Shown here one piece after another: positions 9,342-17,347 of a stretch of 64,000 nucleotides of DNA (the first letter of the stretch is position 1; every line of letters starts with the position of its first letter). A program made the position numbers and the translations under genes. The stretch covers positions 51,091-115,090 of the forward strand of contig JAFGHX010000369.1 of the NCBI GenBank assembly GCA_016929905.1, given 5' to 3'. The notes under the pieces were generated by a model. That model did not search any database and was not told the origin of the DNA. It saw only the letters and a program-made list of their open reading frames with translations. Source of the stretch: Kiritimatiellia bacterium (GTDB taxonomy: Bacteria > Verrucomicrobiota > Kiritimatiellia > JAFGHX01).

Positions 9342-10256
9342 GTGCGCGCAACCCTGACCGGCACAGGAGCTCGAAAAACCGCTCGTATCACGCGGTTCGC
9401 CCGCCACCCGTTGCCGGCGGAGTTCCCCGTGCACGTCTGGGTGCGCCACTTGACTCGCGACGGCTCGGAGCACCATCGCAGTATCCTCGGCTGTCACAAC
9501 GGACTGGAAATCGGCTACTGCCACCAGGGCGAAGGCGTGTTCCCCGTCGGGGACAGGTTCCTCCCGTTCGGCCCGCGCTACGTCTCGGTCGTCCCGCCCA
9601 TGACCCCGCACGGTACGTGGAGCCGCGAGGGCACGGAAAGTACGTGGTCGTATTTTCTGACGGACCCCGCCAGGCTGCTCGCGGCGCCCGGGACGGACTA
9701 CACGTTGTTCGACACCACGGCCTTCTCCGTGCCCGGCTTCCCCAATCTGCTCTCGCCAACGGACCATCCGGAGATCGAGACTCTCGTCGCGCAGATCCTG
9801 CGCGAGAACGAACGGCGCGACACGCACTACGAGGAGGCGATTCGTGCCTACTTCCGCGCGTTGCTCGTGGAACTGAACCGCGTGGCGGGGCGCGCACGAC
9901 GCCGGAGCCGGGCTGTCCGGACGGACTTGTTCGAGCGGATTCGGCCCGCACTCCGGCACATCCAGCACAACTACGGTGATACGCTCTCCGTCGACGCACT
10001 CGCGGACCTGTGCCATATGAGCAAGTCGAACTTCCACAGGACCTTCAAGCGGGTCATGGGGAAAGGGCCGCGGGAGCACCTGACCCAATACCGCGTCACG
10101 ATGGCCTGTCTGGACTTGACGGAGAATCGAAAGAGTGTCGAAGCCATCGCCTGGGACAACGGGTTCGGGACCGTGACGCGCTTTGCGGCCAACTTCAAAC
10201 AGATCACCGGCATGACGCCCAGAGCCTGGGGCCGGAAGCAGGCGACCGGGTCGTGA
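9342..10256 (+). CDS. AraC-family transcriptional regulator
   Basis: A 304-residue protein with an N-terminal cupin-like sensor (about 25-150, with HNGLEIGYCHQGEGVF and VVPPMTPHGTW) and a C-terminal two-helix-turn-helix AraC domain (about 200-300, with LADLCHMSKSNFHRTFKRV and AIAWDNGFGTVTRFAANFK). The GTG start has GGAGG six bases upstream. It is a close paralogue of the regulators at 14534 and 56385, and each of the three is divergent from a leftward gene for a secreted or glycan-handling protein. It likely senses a sugar and activates the adjacent beta-helix run. Confidence 0.93.
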   Translation: MRATLTGTGARKTARITRFARHPLPAEFPVHVWVRHLTRDGSEHHRSILGCHNGLEIGYCHQGEGVFPVGDRFLPFGPRYVSVVPPMTPHGTWSREGTESTWSYFLTDPARLLAAPGTDYTLFDTTAFSVPGFPNLLSPTDHPEIETLVAQILRENERRDTHYEEAIRAYFRALLVELNRVAGRARRRSRAVRTDLFERIRPALRHIQHNYGDTLSVDALADLCHMSKSNFHRTFKRVMGKGPREHLTQYRVTMACLDLTENRKSVEAIAWDNGFGTVTRFAANFKQITGMTPRAWGRKQATGS

Positions 10257-10264
10257 GGCTCAAC

Positions 10265-10383
10265 GAGTCTGTCAAAAAACCCGGCGCGGGTGGAACCGCG
10301 CCCTCCAACGGCCCCACATGTTGCGTTTCTGGAGGGCCGGGTTCCACCCCGGCCGCTTCACCCGGAAGTTTCTCGACAGGCTC
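10265..10383. mobile_element. MITE-like nested inverted repeat, copy 1
   Basis: The outer 16-base arms (10265-10280 and 10368-10383, starting GAGTCTGTC) pair at 13 positions. Inside, 25-base arms (10283-10307 and 10330-10354) pair at 21 positions and flank a CCCTCCA...TGGAGGG core. There is no coding capacity. The ends resemble those of the element at 11280-11410, suggesting two non-autonomous copies mobilised by one transposase. It lies just upstream of a toxin-antitoxin pair. Confidence 0.6.
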
Positions 10384-10470
10384 AACCTCCGGCGTCAGCT
10401 GCCTTGCAGGCATACGGCCCGGTGACGACGTCGACTCAGGAGCCACCACAGGCTCAGGCTTGATTATATG

Positions 10471-10494
10471 GCTATGGTATTATGCAGGCATAGC
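10471..10494. promoter_or_regulatory. Putative operator/promoter of the RHH-PIN operon
   Basis: An AT-rich pocket before the antitoxin start contains the inverted repeat GCTATG (10471-10476) and CATAGC (10489-10494), with a TATTAT -10-like box (10478-10483) between the arms. RHH antitoxins usually repress their own promoter through such palindromes, so this is the likely autoregulatory site. Confidence 0.45.
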
Positions 10495-10512
10495 ATCATG
10501 AGGAGGCGAGCC

Positions 10513-10752
10513 ATGCGCCGGACGACCATCATGTTGCCGGAGGACCTGAAGGCGAGGGCACAGCGTCGTTGCCTGAGCCTGGGCATATCGCTTGGCGAAT
10601 TGATCCGTGACGCCCTGGAATCGGTTCTGGCCTCGCGCCGCGCTTCGCCGGCGGCGGATTCCTTGTTGGCCGACGCGGAGACATACCGAGGTCCGGCGCC
10701 GGCCGATCTGTCCAAGCGCCATGACGAGTACGTGTATGGGGGGCGGTCGTGA
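10513..10752 (+). CDS. Ribbon-helix-helix antitoxin (CopG/VapB-like)
   Basis: A 79-residue protein starting MRRTTIMLPEDLKARAQRR, a classic RHH strand followed by helix 1, with the second helix at SLGELIRDALESVLASR. The C-terminal tail (about 45-79) would bind the toxin. The ATG at 10513 is set by AGGAGG six bases upstream; longer in-frame starts lie inside the probable operator. Its stop overlaps the GTG of the PIN-domain gene by four bases, the standard type II toxin-antitoxin layout. Confidence 0.85.
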   Translation: MRRTTIMLPEDLKARAQRRCLSLGISLGELIRDALESVLASRRASPAADSLLADAETYRGPAPADLSKRHDEYVYGGRS

Positions 10753-11154
10753 TCCTTTTGGATACGGGTGCGTTCCTGGCGCGTTACATTGGGAAGGATT
10801 CAGTACCACGAGAAGAGCCAGTCCCTTTGGGGCAGGCTGGCTGCAGGGCGCGAGCGGCTCTTCACGAGCCACTTCGTGCTGGACGAAACCTTCACGCTTC
10901 TGGGGCGGACGGCCGGTCATGCCTTTGCGGCGGAGCGTGCCCGTGCGATCTACGGCTCGGCGCTGCTCACGGTCCTGCGCCCGACGGAGGAGACCGAGCT
11001 GCGTTCGTTGGATTTCTTCGTGAAGTTCGCGGACCAGGCCGTGAGCTTCACGGACGGCGTATCGTTCGCCTTGATGCGGCGCGAGCGTATTCGGCGGGTC
11101 TTCTCTTTTGACGCGCACTTCGAGAGCGCCGGCTTCGTGCTGTACGCGGGATAG
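10749..11154 (+). pseudogene. PIN-domain toxin (VapC-like), single frameshift
   Basis: The first 17 codons read MILLDTGAFLARYIGKD (first acidic residue of a PIN site). Then a single extra T near 10800 shifts the frame. The +1 frame continues QYHEKSQSLWGRL, HFVLDETFTLLG and SFTDGVSFALMRRERI, supplying the remaining PIN acidic residues and the usual end at about 135 residues. Without the extra base this would be a normal PIN ribonuclease. It is either a real inactivating mutation or an assembly or sequencing error; the surrounding sequence is otherwise undamaged. The GTG start overlaps the antitoxin stop. Confidence 0.8.
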
Positions 11155-11183
11155 CCCGGCGCGGCGCGCGCATGAGGCCCGGC

Positions 11184-11427
11184 TCTTCAGGCGTGTCTTT
11201 CCGCCGTAGCTTCTGAGCGAAGGCGCACGTCTCGTCCTCCCGCCACGCGCCGGCAAGGCTGATGGAGGGCGAGCGTCCTGAGGCTGTCTCAAAACCCGAC
11301 TCGCACGTTGCCACACGCCTTACGGCGTTAACTACAAACGGTATGTCGGGTGGTTTCTGCCGTTTGTAGTTAAGCCCGTAAGGGCTGTTCCCTGGTCTTG
11401 AGACAGCCTCTCTTCGCGAGCCGCGGG
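11184..11427. repeat. Decayed GGAGGG-type palindromic repeat interrupted by a MITE
   Basis: The left flank holds a CCGCCGTAG...GCGAAGGCG mini-palindrome (11201-11225), and 11262-11278 reads TGGAGGGCGAGCGTCCT, which matches the repeat arm at 14454. That arm resumes as CGCGAGCCG after 11415, on the far side of the inserted element at 11280-11410. The element therefore landed inside an existing palindromic repeat. No coding sequence is present. Confidence 0.5.
11280..11410. mobile_element. MITE-like nested inverted repeat, copy 2
   Basis: A 131-base element bounded by perfect 13-base terminal inverted repeats (GAGGCTGTCTCAA at 11280-11292 and its complement at 11398-11410). Inside, a second palindrome of about 25 bases per arm (11317-11341 and 11360-11385) has the core TTAACTACAAACGG. 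It carries no gene. Its ends share GAG-N-CTGTC and AAAACCC with the element at 10265-10383. It is most simply a non-autonomous element moved by a transposase encoded elsewhere. Confidence 0.7.
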
Positions 11428-11504
11428 TGGGGCGAGCTTTCCGCAGGCGCCGTCGTTCGCGTGGCCGGCCGCCGTCGGCCTCGGCATCTTGTGGTTGCAG
11501 CGCG

Positions 11505-14252
11505 TCATTTCGGCAGCGCGGCTGCGCTGCCCGCGCCCGAGTCCTTGAATTCGTACGCCCCGATATCGGCAGCGCGGCCCTGCGGGCGGGCCGTACCTTT
11601 GGCATCGACCGCAACCGGGTCCGTTGCGGAGCCGGCCTCAGAGGCCGGTGCGCTCGCCGCGTCGATCGCCGGGCTACCCGCTCTCAGGCGGGCATCGGCC
11701 GGCCCGGCGAGGCCCGGATCCGCATAGCGGGAGTGTGTCTCGCCCGCCGCCTGCCGATACGCGTCGAACGTCGGATAGCGCGTGCCGTCGCATTCCCAGT
11801 TGGGCGTACCCGTGCCTGCGAAATAGAGGTTGTAGTCCAGGATCTGCTCCCTCGACTCGGCCGGCCAGCGCAGGAACGTTTCCGCGGAATCGAGGAAGAT
11901 ATTGTTCAGGATCCGGTTGCCTGTCTCGCCTTTGTAGAAGCTGATCGCGGTCGGGCACCCGGCGAACGTGTTGTGCAGGATCCGGCATCCGCTCTTGAGG
12001 CTGATGGCGGCGCGCTTCCCCTCACCGTAGAAGACGTTGTTGCAGACCCGGTGCCCGCTGCCGGCCCACAGGATGAGGTCCGTGTAGTACTTTCTCTCGG
12101 ACCGTGTCGTGCACGGCCGCACATTGCGGAAGACGTTGCCGCAGATTCGCGCGCCCCGTTGCGGCGCGCCCCCATACAGGTGCACGGCGGCGCCGGCGAT
12201 CCGCTCGAACACGTTGTGGCGGACGATCAGGCCCGAGCGCGAGGCATAGATGGCATGCTTGAACTTGTCCGTGCCGATATCCTGGAACAGGTTGTTCTCG
12301 ATCAGGCAGTCGGCGCCGACCGGCTGGACGCCCTGGCTCGCGAGCGAGCGGAGGACGCAGTTGCGGATGGTGACGTGGTGCGCCTGGTTCTGTTCCTTGA
12401 TCCCGACGAAGCCGAACTCGACGGTGAGCCCGTCGAAGACGGTGTAGTGGCAGCGGCTCAGTTGGATCACGTGTGAGGAGGAGGTCCGCATGACGGAGTT
12501 TTTCGGGTCCGATCCGTCCTCGAGCCAGACGTAGAGCGTATTGTTGGTCTTGAAGTAGGAATTGGGGAGCATCTCGGCCACCGATGCGATCTGCAGGCGC
12601 TTGCCGGCCGCGTGCACGGGGCTATGGTTCTGGAAGAGCCCCATGATCCTGGCTTTCGGGTCGAGGGCCGTGGCGTAGATGGCGTCTTTGACCGGGGTCC
12701 AGGACGCGGCGGGGATGATCGTCGCGTTGTGGATCCGCACCTCACCATCGCCGTACGCTTTGTAGGTGATCGGGGCGTCCGCGGCGCCCGCCTTGTCGAC
12801 CCGCCAGGCCGACTGGCCGGGGCGGGTGCCCGTGTATTCGCCGGCCCGGATGCGGACGATGTCGCCCGGACTCACCGACCGGGACGCTTTCTGCAGCGTC
12901 CGCCAGGGCTGTTCCTCCGTGCCCGGCCCGGCGTCGTCGCCGCCCGGCGCGACGAAATAGGTGACCGGCGGCGGACGATTGGCCGCTGCCTCGGCAGCCG
13001 CCTTTCGGGCCGCCTCTCTCTCAGCCGCCAGCCTGGCGCGCACCTCCGCCTGCGCGGCGGCCAGGGTTTCCGGCGCGACCGGCGCCACCTGAAATTCGGG
13101 CCGCGCCGCCCATGCCGCGGGCGCCATCGGCCGAACACGGCCGGCCTCGCCCTTCACGAGCACGGCCCCCGCGCCGGCGGCCGGGCTGCCCTCCCGCAGT
13201 CGGAAATCGCCGGCCTCGGGATCGACGAACATCGGGTCGGCGCCGGTGAAGTTGTCGGCCATGACGAAGTCGGTGTTCGCGCGGGGCGTGCCTCGGCTGC
13301 CTTGGGCGACCCAGGACGATTTGTAGAGGATGTTGTTCCGAATCTCGACGTTCTTCGTTCCGTGGATCGCCAGTGCCTGGCGATTGCCGTAGATCGTGTT
13401 GTTGAACAGCCGCGTGTGGCGGCCGCGTACGTTGATGCCGCAGGGATTCGCGAAGACGACGTTGTTGTAGGCCACGTTCCCTTCGCCCGTCGCGATGATC
13501 GCGCCCGCCACCTTGTTGTGGTGCGAGACGCAGTTCCGGATGACGTTGTTGAGCAGCGGCGCGCCCTTCGCGGTGTAGATGTGCAGCCCGTACCCCGTGT
13601 TGTGCGAAAACTCGCCGCCGTCAATCACGTTGTTGACCGCCTCCCCCATGTAGATGCCGTGGTCGCGCCGGTCGCGGCCGTTGTGGTGCGAGTGCACGTC
13701 GATGAACGCGCTGTACGAACAGCCCGTCAGGATGCCCGAGGAGCGCCCGTTCATCGCGGTCACATTCTCGACGCGAACATGAAGGGGCGTCGCGCCCCCC
13801 TTCTTCGCGCCGATCCAGAGCGGCTTGCCGGCCTTGCGCTCGCCGTCCAGAACCAGACCCTTGATCGTGATGTAGCTGCCGGCGATCGTCAGAACGTAGC
13901 CCTTTGTCTCACCCGGCGGATTCCGGATCGTGACCGTCTCCTGCTCGTGGTTGGCGACAACGACCCGCGCCGCCGGTGTGCCCGAGGGAATGACGTCGTC
14001 GGGATACTCGCGGTAGATGCCGCCCCGGATGTACAGCGTGTCGCCCGGCTTGAGCTGACTGGCGCCGTGCACAATCGTACGCCAGGGCGCGTCGAGCGTG
14101 CCGGGGTTCGAATCGTCGCCGCCTTCGGCCAGGCCGTCCCCGCCCGGACCGTCGACGAAACGGATGCGCGGCGCCGGCATCTCGTCACCGCGGGTGGCCA
14201 GCACGTGCAACAGGATCCCTAGGCTCAACATCGGAACGGGCCACAGCTTCAT
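11505..14252 (-). CDS. Bimodular secreted protein with two right-handed beta-helices
   Basis: A 915-residue protein, about twice the length of its neighbours. After a signal peptide (1 to about 23), module 1 (about 30-385) starts with the FVDGPGGDGLAEGG variant and has its own helix. An Ala/Arg/Glu-rich, probably helical linker (about 390-425, with AAAQAEVRARLAAEREAA) follows. Module 2 (about 430-900) starts YFVAPGGDDAGPGTEEQPW and belongs to the GDGEVRI/HAIY subfamily, ending ARPQGRAADIGAYEF. Only module 2 keeps the terminal motif. The modules correspond to the single-helix genes at 6146 and 4655, so it looks like an in-frame fusion of two adjacent genes. The ATG is preceded by GGAGGCATGCCCC. 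Confidence 0.87.
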   Translation of the reverse strand: MKLWPVPMLSLGILLHVLATRGDEMPAPRIRFVDGPGGDGLAEGGDDSNPGTLDAPWRTIVHGASQLKPGDTLYIRGGIYREYPDDVIPSGTPAARVVVANHEQETVTIRNPPGETKGYVLTIAGSYITIKGLVLDGERKAGKPLWIGAKKGGATPLHVRVENVTAMNGRSSGILTGCSYSAFIDVHSHHNGRDRRDHGIYMGEAVNNVIDGGEFSHNTGYGLHIYTAKGAPLLNNVIRNCVSHHNKVAGAIIATGEGNVAYNNVVFANPCGINVRGRHTRLFNNTIYGNRQALAIHGTKNVEIRNNILYKSSWVAQGSRGTPRANTDFVMADNFTGADPMFVDPEAGDFRLREGSPAAGAGAVLVKGEAGRVRPMAPAAWAARPEFQVAPVAPETLAAAQAEVRARLAAEREAARKAAAEAAANRPPPVTYFVAPGGDDAGPGTEEQPWRTLQKASRSVSPGDIVRIRAGEYTGTRPGQSAWRVDKAGAADAPITYKAYGDGEVRIHNATIIPAASWTPVKDAIYATALDPKARIMGLFQNHSPVHAAGKRLQIASVAEMLPNSYFKTNNTLYVWLEDGSDPKNSVMRTSSSHVIQLSRCHYTVFDGLTVEFGFVGIKEQNQAHHVTIRNCVLRSLASQGVQPVGADCLIENNLFQDIGTDKFKHAIYASRSGLIVRHNVFERIAGAAVHLYGGAPQRGARICGNVFRNVRPCTTRSERKYYTDLILWAGSGHRVCNNVFYGEGKRAAISLKSGCRILHNTFAGCPTAISFYKGETGNRILNNIFLDSAETFLRWPAESREQILDYNLYFAGTGTPNWECDGTRYPTFDAYRQAAGETHSRYADPGLAGPADARLRAGSPAIDAASAPASEAGSATDPVAVDAKGTARPQGRAADIGAYEFKDSGAGSAAALPK

Positions 14253-14406
14253 GGGGCATGCCTCCTCTCAACGCGGATGATCCATTGTGTCGGGTCTGCG
14301 GGGGGAGGGCAGGCGGCGACGAAAACGCTTCAGATATCCGGACTGGCGGGAATACCCGCCATGCGATAAACTGCCGTACGGGCAACCGGAGCTTGCCGCG
14401 CAAACT

Positions 14407-14478
14407 CGGCTCGCGAGACGCTTGCCCTCCATCACGAAGCGCGCGGCACCGGCTGGAGGGCGAGCGTCTCGCGAGCCG
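14407..14478. repeat. GGAGGG-type palindromic repeat
   Basis: Two 25-base arms (14407-14431 and 14454-14478) pair with one mismatch. The arms run CGGCTCGCGAGACGC into the CCCTCCA core and out through TGGAGGGCGAGCGTC, with a 22-base loop. The same arms occur, interrupted by insertions, at 53579-53707 and around 11262-11427. It lies between a leftward beta-helix gene and a rightward AraC gene, where it is unlikely to be a simple terminator. Confidence 0.7.
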
Positions 14479-14533
14479 GGTTCACGCGACAGCTTTCACC
14501 TGATTATAGTCCAAGCACGCCCGGGACGGTCCA

Positions 14534-15451
14534 TTGCACGAAACGACGAAAACCACGCAAAAACGCCGAAGACCCGCGCGGCGGGTGCAGTACACGCTCA
14601 AGGAACTGCCGCCCGAGTTCCCGATCATCTTCTGGGCGCCCTACCCGGTGAGCGAGGGGTCGCGCCGGTACCGCAGCATCGTGGCGTGTCACAACGGGCT
14701 CGAGATCGGCTATTGTCACGAGGGGACGGGCGTGTTCTCGATCGCTGGCCGGCTATTCCGCTATCGGCCGGGCTACGTCTCCGTCGTGCCGCCGATGATC
14801 CCGCACAGTACGTGGAGCCGCAAAGGCACACACAGCCTGTGGTCCCTGTTCCTGACCGATCCGGCACGACTGCTCGGATCGGCGGGTGGCGACTATGCGC
14901 TGTTCGATATGACTCCGTTTTCGGTGCCGGGCTTTCCCAATCTGCTCTCGCCGGATGCGCATCCGGCGATCTCGCGGCTCACCGCGACGATCTTCGAGGA
15001 GCATGAGCGCAAGGCGGCAAACTACGCGGAGGCCATTCGCGCCTCCGTCCTGGCGCTGCTCGTGGAACTCAGCCGCCTGGCCGGCGATGCGCCGGCCTCA
15101 GACGCCGCCGTTCGGGTGGACTGGATTGTCCGGATCCGGCCCGCGCTGCGCCGCATCCAGAACAACTTTGCCGACCCGATCACCGTTGATGCGCTGGCGG
15201 CCCTTTGCCACATGGGCAAGCGCAACTTCCACCGTACGTTCAAACGGGTCATGGGAAAGGGACCCTACGAGTACCTTACCGCATACCGCGTGGCCCGAGC
15301 CTGCCTGGATCTCACCGAGCACCGCAAGAGCGTCGAGTCGATCGCCTGGGACAGCGGCTTTGCGACCGTCTCCGGCTTCGTCCGCAAATTCAAGGATAGC
15401 ATGGGCATGGCGCCCGCGACCTGGGCCGGAAGGCAGAAGAAAGCGCCCTGA
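14534..15451 (+). CDS. AraC-family transcriptional regulator
   Basis: A 305-residue paralogue of the regulators at 9342 and 56385. It has a cupin-like sensor (HNGLEIGYCHEGTGVFS, then VVPPMIPHSTW) and a C-terminal AraC DNA-binding domain (ALCHMGKRNFHRTFKRV, then SIAWDSGFATVSGFVRKFK). The TTG start at 14534 gives a short leader from a TATAGT box (14503-14508); an internal GTG at 14585 is an alternative without a clear ribosome site. It is divergent from the bimodular beta-helix gene and upstream of the beta-helix gene at 15620, either of which may be its target. Confidence 0.9.
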   Translation: MHETTKTTQKRRRPARRVQYTLKELPPEFPIIFWAPYPVSEGSRRYRSIVACHNGLEIGYCHEGTGVFSIAGRLFRYRPGYVSVVPPMIPHSTWSRKGTHSLWSLFLTDPARLLGSAGGDYALFDMTPFSVPGFPNLLSPDAHPAISRLTATIFEEHERKAANYAEAIRASVLALLVELSRLAGDAPASDAAVRVDWIVRIRPALRRIQNNFADPITVDALAALCHMGKRNFHRTFKRVMGKGPYEYLTAYRVARACLDLTEHRKSVESIAWDSGFATVSGFVRKFKDSMGMAPATWAGRQKKAP

Positions 15452-15528
15452 ACCCGCGGCTACGCTCGGGACGCGCGAACGGCTCCTCCTGATCTGACCC
15501 ATTTCCCCGGCGGGAGCAGGCCCCGCTA

Positions 15529-15593
15529 CTTGACAACTCCCCAAACATATTATAGTCTTATGGTAGGCATCATGGTACCTAATATGGACGCAT
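15529..15593 (+). promoter_or_regulatory. Promoter and possible operator of the 15620 gene
   Basis: TTGACA (15530-15535) is followed after about 15 bases by TATAGT, an AT-rich island in GC-rich DNA. Immediately downstream, TATGGTA...CATGGTACC contains a GGTA/TACC inverted repeat around GGCATCATGG, suitable for a dimeric repressor near the transcription start. The spacing is short for a sigma-70 promoter, so the site may need an activator. Confidence 0.4.
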
Positions 15594-15619
15594 GAAGACC
15601 GGTCCGAGGAACACCAGCA

Positions 15620-17047
15620 ATGACAAGAGCATTTCGATTTGAGCCGATCTGGGTGACGGCATTCGGGCTGTTTGTTCTGGGGATGGCTCCGGCGCAAGGG
15701 GCCGATCATTTTGTGCCGGCGTCGGTGCCGCTGATCAAACCGGACTACGATGCTGGGATTCGGCCGGGGGATACGCTTACCTTGGCCGCCGGTCGGCGGG
15801 GGACAATTCGATTCGAGAATCTTGCGGGAACGGCCGAGGCGCCGATCGTCATCCGCAACGACCCCCGGGGGACCGGTCCGGTCGTCGTCGACGTCCAGCC
15901 GGGGGGCGGCGGCAATCACGTCTTCTTCTGGCTGCGGCACTGCACCCACGTACACGTGGACGGAAGCTTCAAGTGGAACGGCGCGCCGGCGGGCCGGACC
16001 TACGGCATCAAGGTGACCACCAGCGGACCGTCACCCAGCCATTTCGTCATGTTCAACGGCACGTCCAACTTCGGCAGGATCCGAAACGTTGAGGTGGACG
16101 GCCGCTGGCCCGAGATGGAGACGAGGGGCATCGGCATCGGCGTCAACGACCACTGGGTGAACCAGGAGGACCAGCCGGGGACGCAGTGGCGGGAAGGTTT
16201 CATTATCGAGCGCTGCTACGTGCACCGGGTCCACGGCGAGGGGCTCTACATCGGGCCGAACTGGAGCGACCTCGATGGGAAAGAGCCTTGGCGCTTGCGC
16301 AATATCGAGATCCGCGACAACCTGGTCACGGATACCGGCTGGAACGCGATGGACTTGAAGTCCGCCATCGAGGGCGCCAACCTCATCCATCATAACGTGT
16401 GTAAGCGGGTCGGGAAGCGGGTCGATAACGCCGCCTCGCAGCACAATGCCATCATGCTATATGAAAGCATGGGTGAGATCTACAGCAACTGGGTCGAAGA
16501 CGCGGGCGAGAGCGGAATTTCGCACTACTTGCACAACATGCCCGCCTCGGTGGGCACCAAGACCGCGAAGATCTACAACAACGTGGTGGTGAACACCGGG
16601 CTGACCGGGCCCCAGGACGGCCGCGGCATTACCAGCGGTTCGGGCCCTAACCAGCCGAAGGTCTACGCGATGATTTTCAACAACACGGTCGTGCGGCCGG
16701 AATCCCACGGGATTACCATCGGCAACGCGCAGGGAGGGGTTCTCCGCGACAATATCATTGTCGAAGCGGGCGGAAGCGCAGAGTTTGCCTCCTCGCCCGT
16801 CACCCGGGAAAACAACCGCGCCGGCACGCTTGCGGCCATGAAGTTCCGCGATGCGGCAGCCGGCGATTTTCACCTGACCGAGGGCAGCCCCGCCCGCAAC
16901 GCGGGTAGTGCTTCAGGATTTCCCCCGGCAGACTATGACGGAATTGCCCGGCCGCAGGAGGGCCGCTCCGACCAGGGCGCCTATGAGTTCGTGCGGACGG
17001 CCGACCCCTCAGCCCCGGCCGCGCCCGGCGGTTTGCAGGTGGAATGA
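15620..17047 (+). CDS. Secreted right-handed beta-helix protein, divergent subfamily
   Basis: A 475-residue protein with a signal peptide (1 to about 30, ending AQGAD) but lacking the DUF1565-type GGDD-NPGT module found in its neighbours. It begins GIRPGDTLTLAAGRRGTIRF, then has helix coils (about 90-400: YNNVVVNTGLTG, FNNTVVRPESHG, LRDNIIVEAGG) and the terminal DYDGIARPQEGRSDQGAYEF motif, here with QGAYE instead of IGAYE. GAGGA lies nine bases before the ATG. It is one of few rightward structural genes, downstream of the AraC gene at 14534 and followed by a dispersed repeat and a lyase gene. Confidence 0.85.
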   Translation: MTRAFRFEPIWVTAFGLFVLGMAPAQGADHFVPASVPLIKPDYDAGIRPGDTLTLAAGRRGTIRFENLAGTAEAPIVIRNDPRGTGPVVVDVQPGGGGNHVFFWLRHCTHVHVDGSFKWNGAPAGRTYGIKVTTSGPSPSHFVMFNGTSNFGRIRNVEVDGRWPEMETRGIGIGVNDHWVNQEDQPGTQWREGFIIERCYVHRVHGEGLYIGPNWSDLDGKEPWRLRNIEIRDNLVTDTGWNAMDLKSAIEGANLIHHNVCKRVGKRVDNAASQHNAIMLYESMGEIYSNWVEDAGESGISHYLHNMPASVGTKTAKIYNNVVVNTGLTGPQDGRGITSGSGPNQPKVYAMIFNNTVVRPESHGITIGNAQGGVLRDNIIVEAGGSAEFASSPVTRENNRAGTLAAMKFRDAAAGDFHLTEGSPARNAGSASGFPPADYDGIARPQEGRSDQGAYEFVRTADPSAPAAPGGLQVE

Positions 17048-17347
17048 GGTGTGAACGTATTTCTGCGCGAACCCTTACGCCCGACCATCCGCCTGATCCG
17101 AGCTGCCCATCCTCGGATTCGCGGGACGCTGTCAGAATGTAACACTTGCCCGCTGGACCGCGAATGGGCCAGTGAGCGCTGTCACAGGATCGTGGGCAGC
17201 CCCACCCAACGGGCCCGATACATTGAACGATGAAAGCACGGTGGCTCCCAACCACGCTGTCCCTAACCGCTGAATTTCCTTGAAAACTCGCCGGGTTTCG
17301 GGGCTAGATAACAGGCATCGCGTCAATCACGTCAAGGAGTTCGAAAG
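17048..17347. repeat. Intergenic region with dispersed direct repeat
   Basis: From 17050 to 17076 a 27-base sequence beginning TGTGAACGTATTTCTGCG recurs with one mismatch at 46864-46890. Similarity of the flank (a CCGAG...CTCGG-like stem near 17098) extends the repeat to about 70 bases. Further right, TTGAAA (17280-17285) and TAGATA (17305-17310), 19 bases apart, form a candidate promoter for the lyase gene. No coding sequence is seen. Confidence 0.5.
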
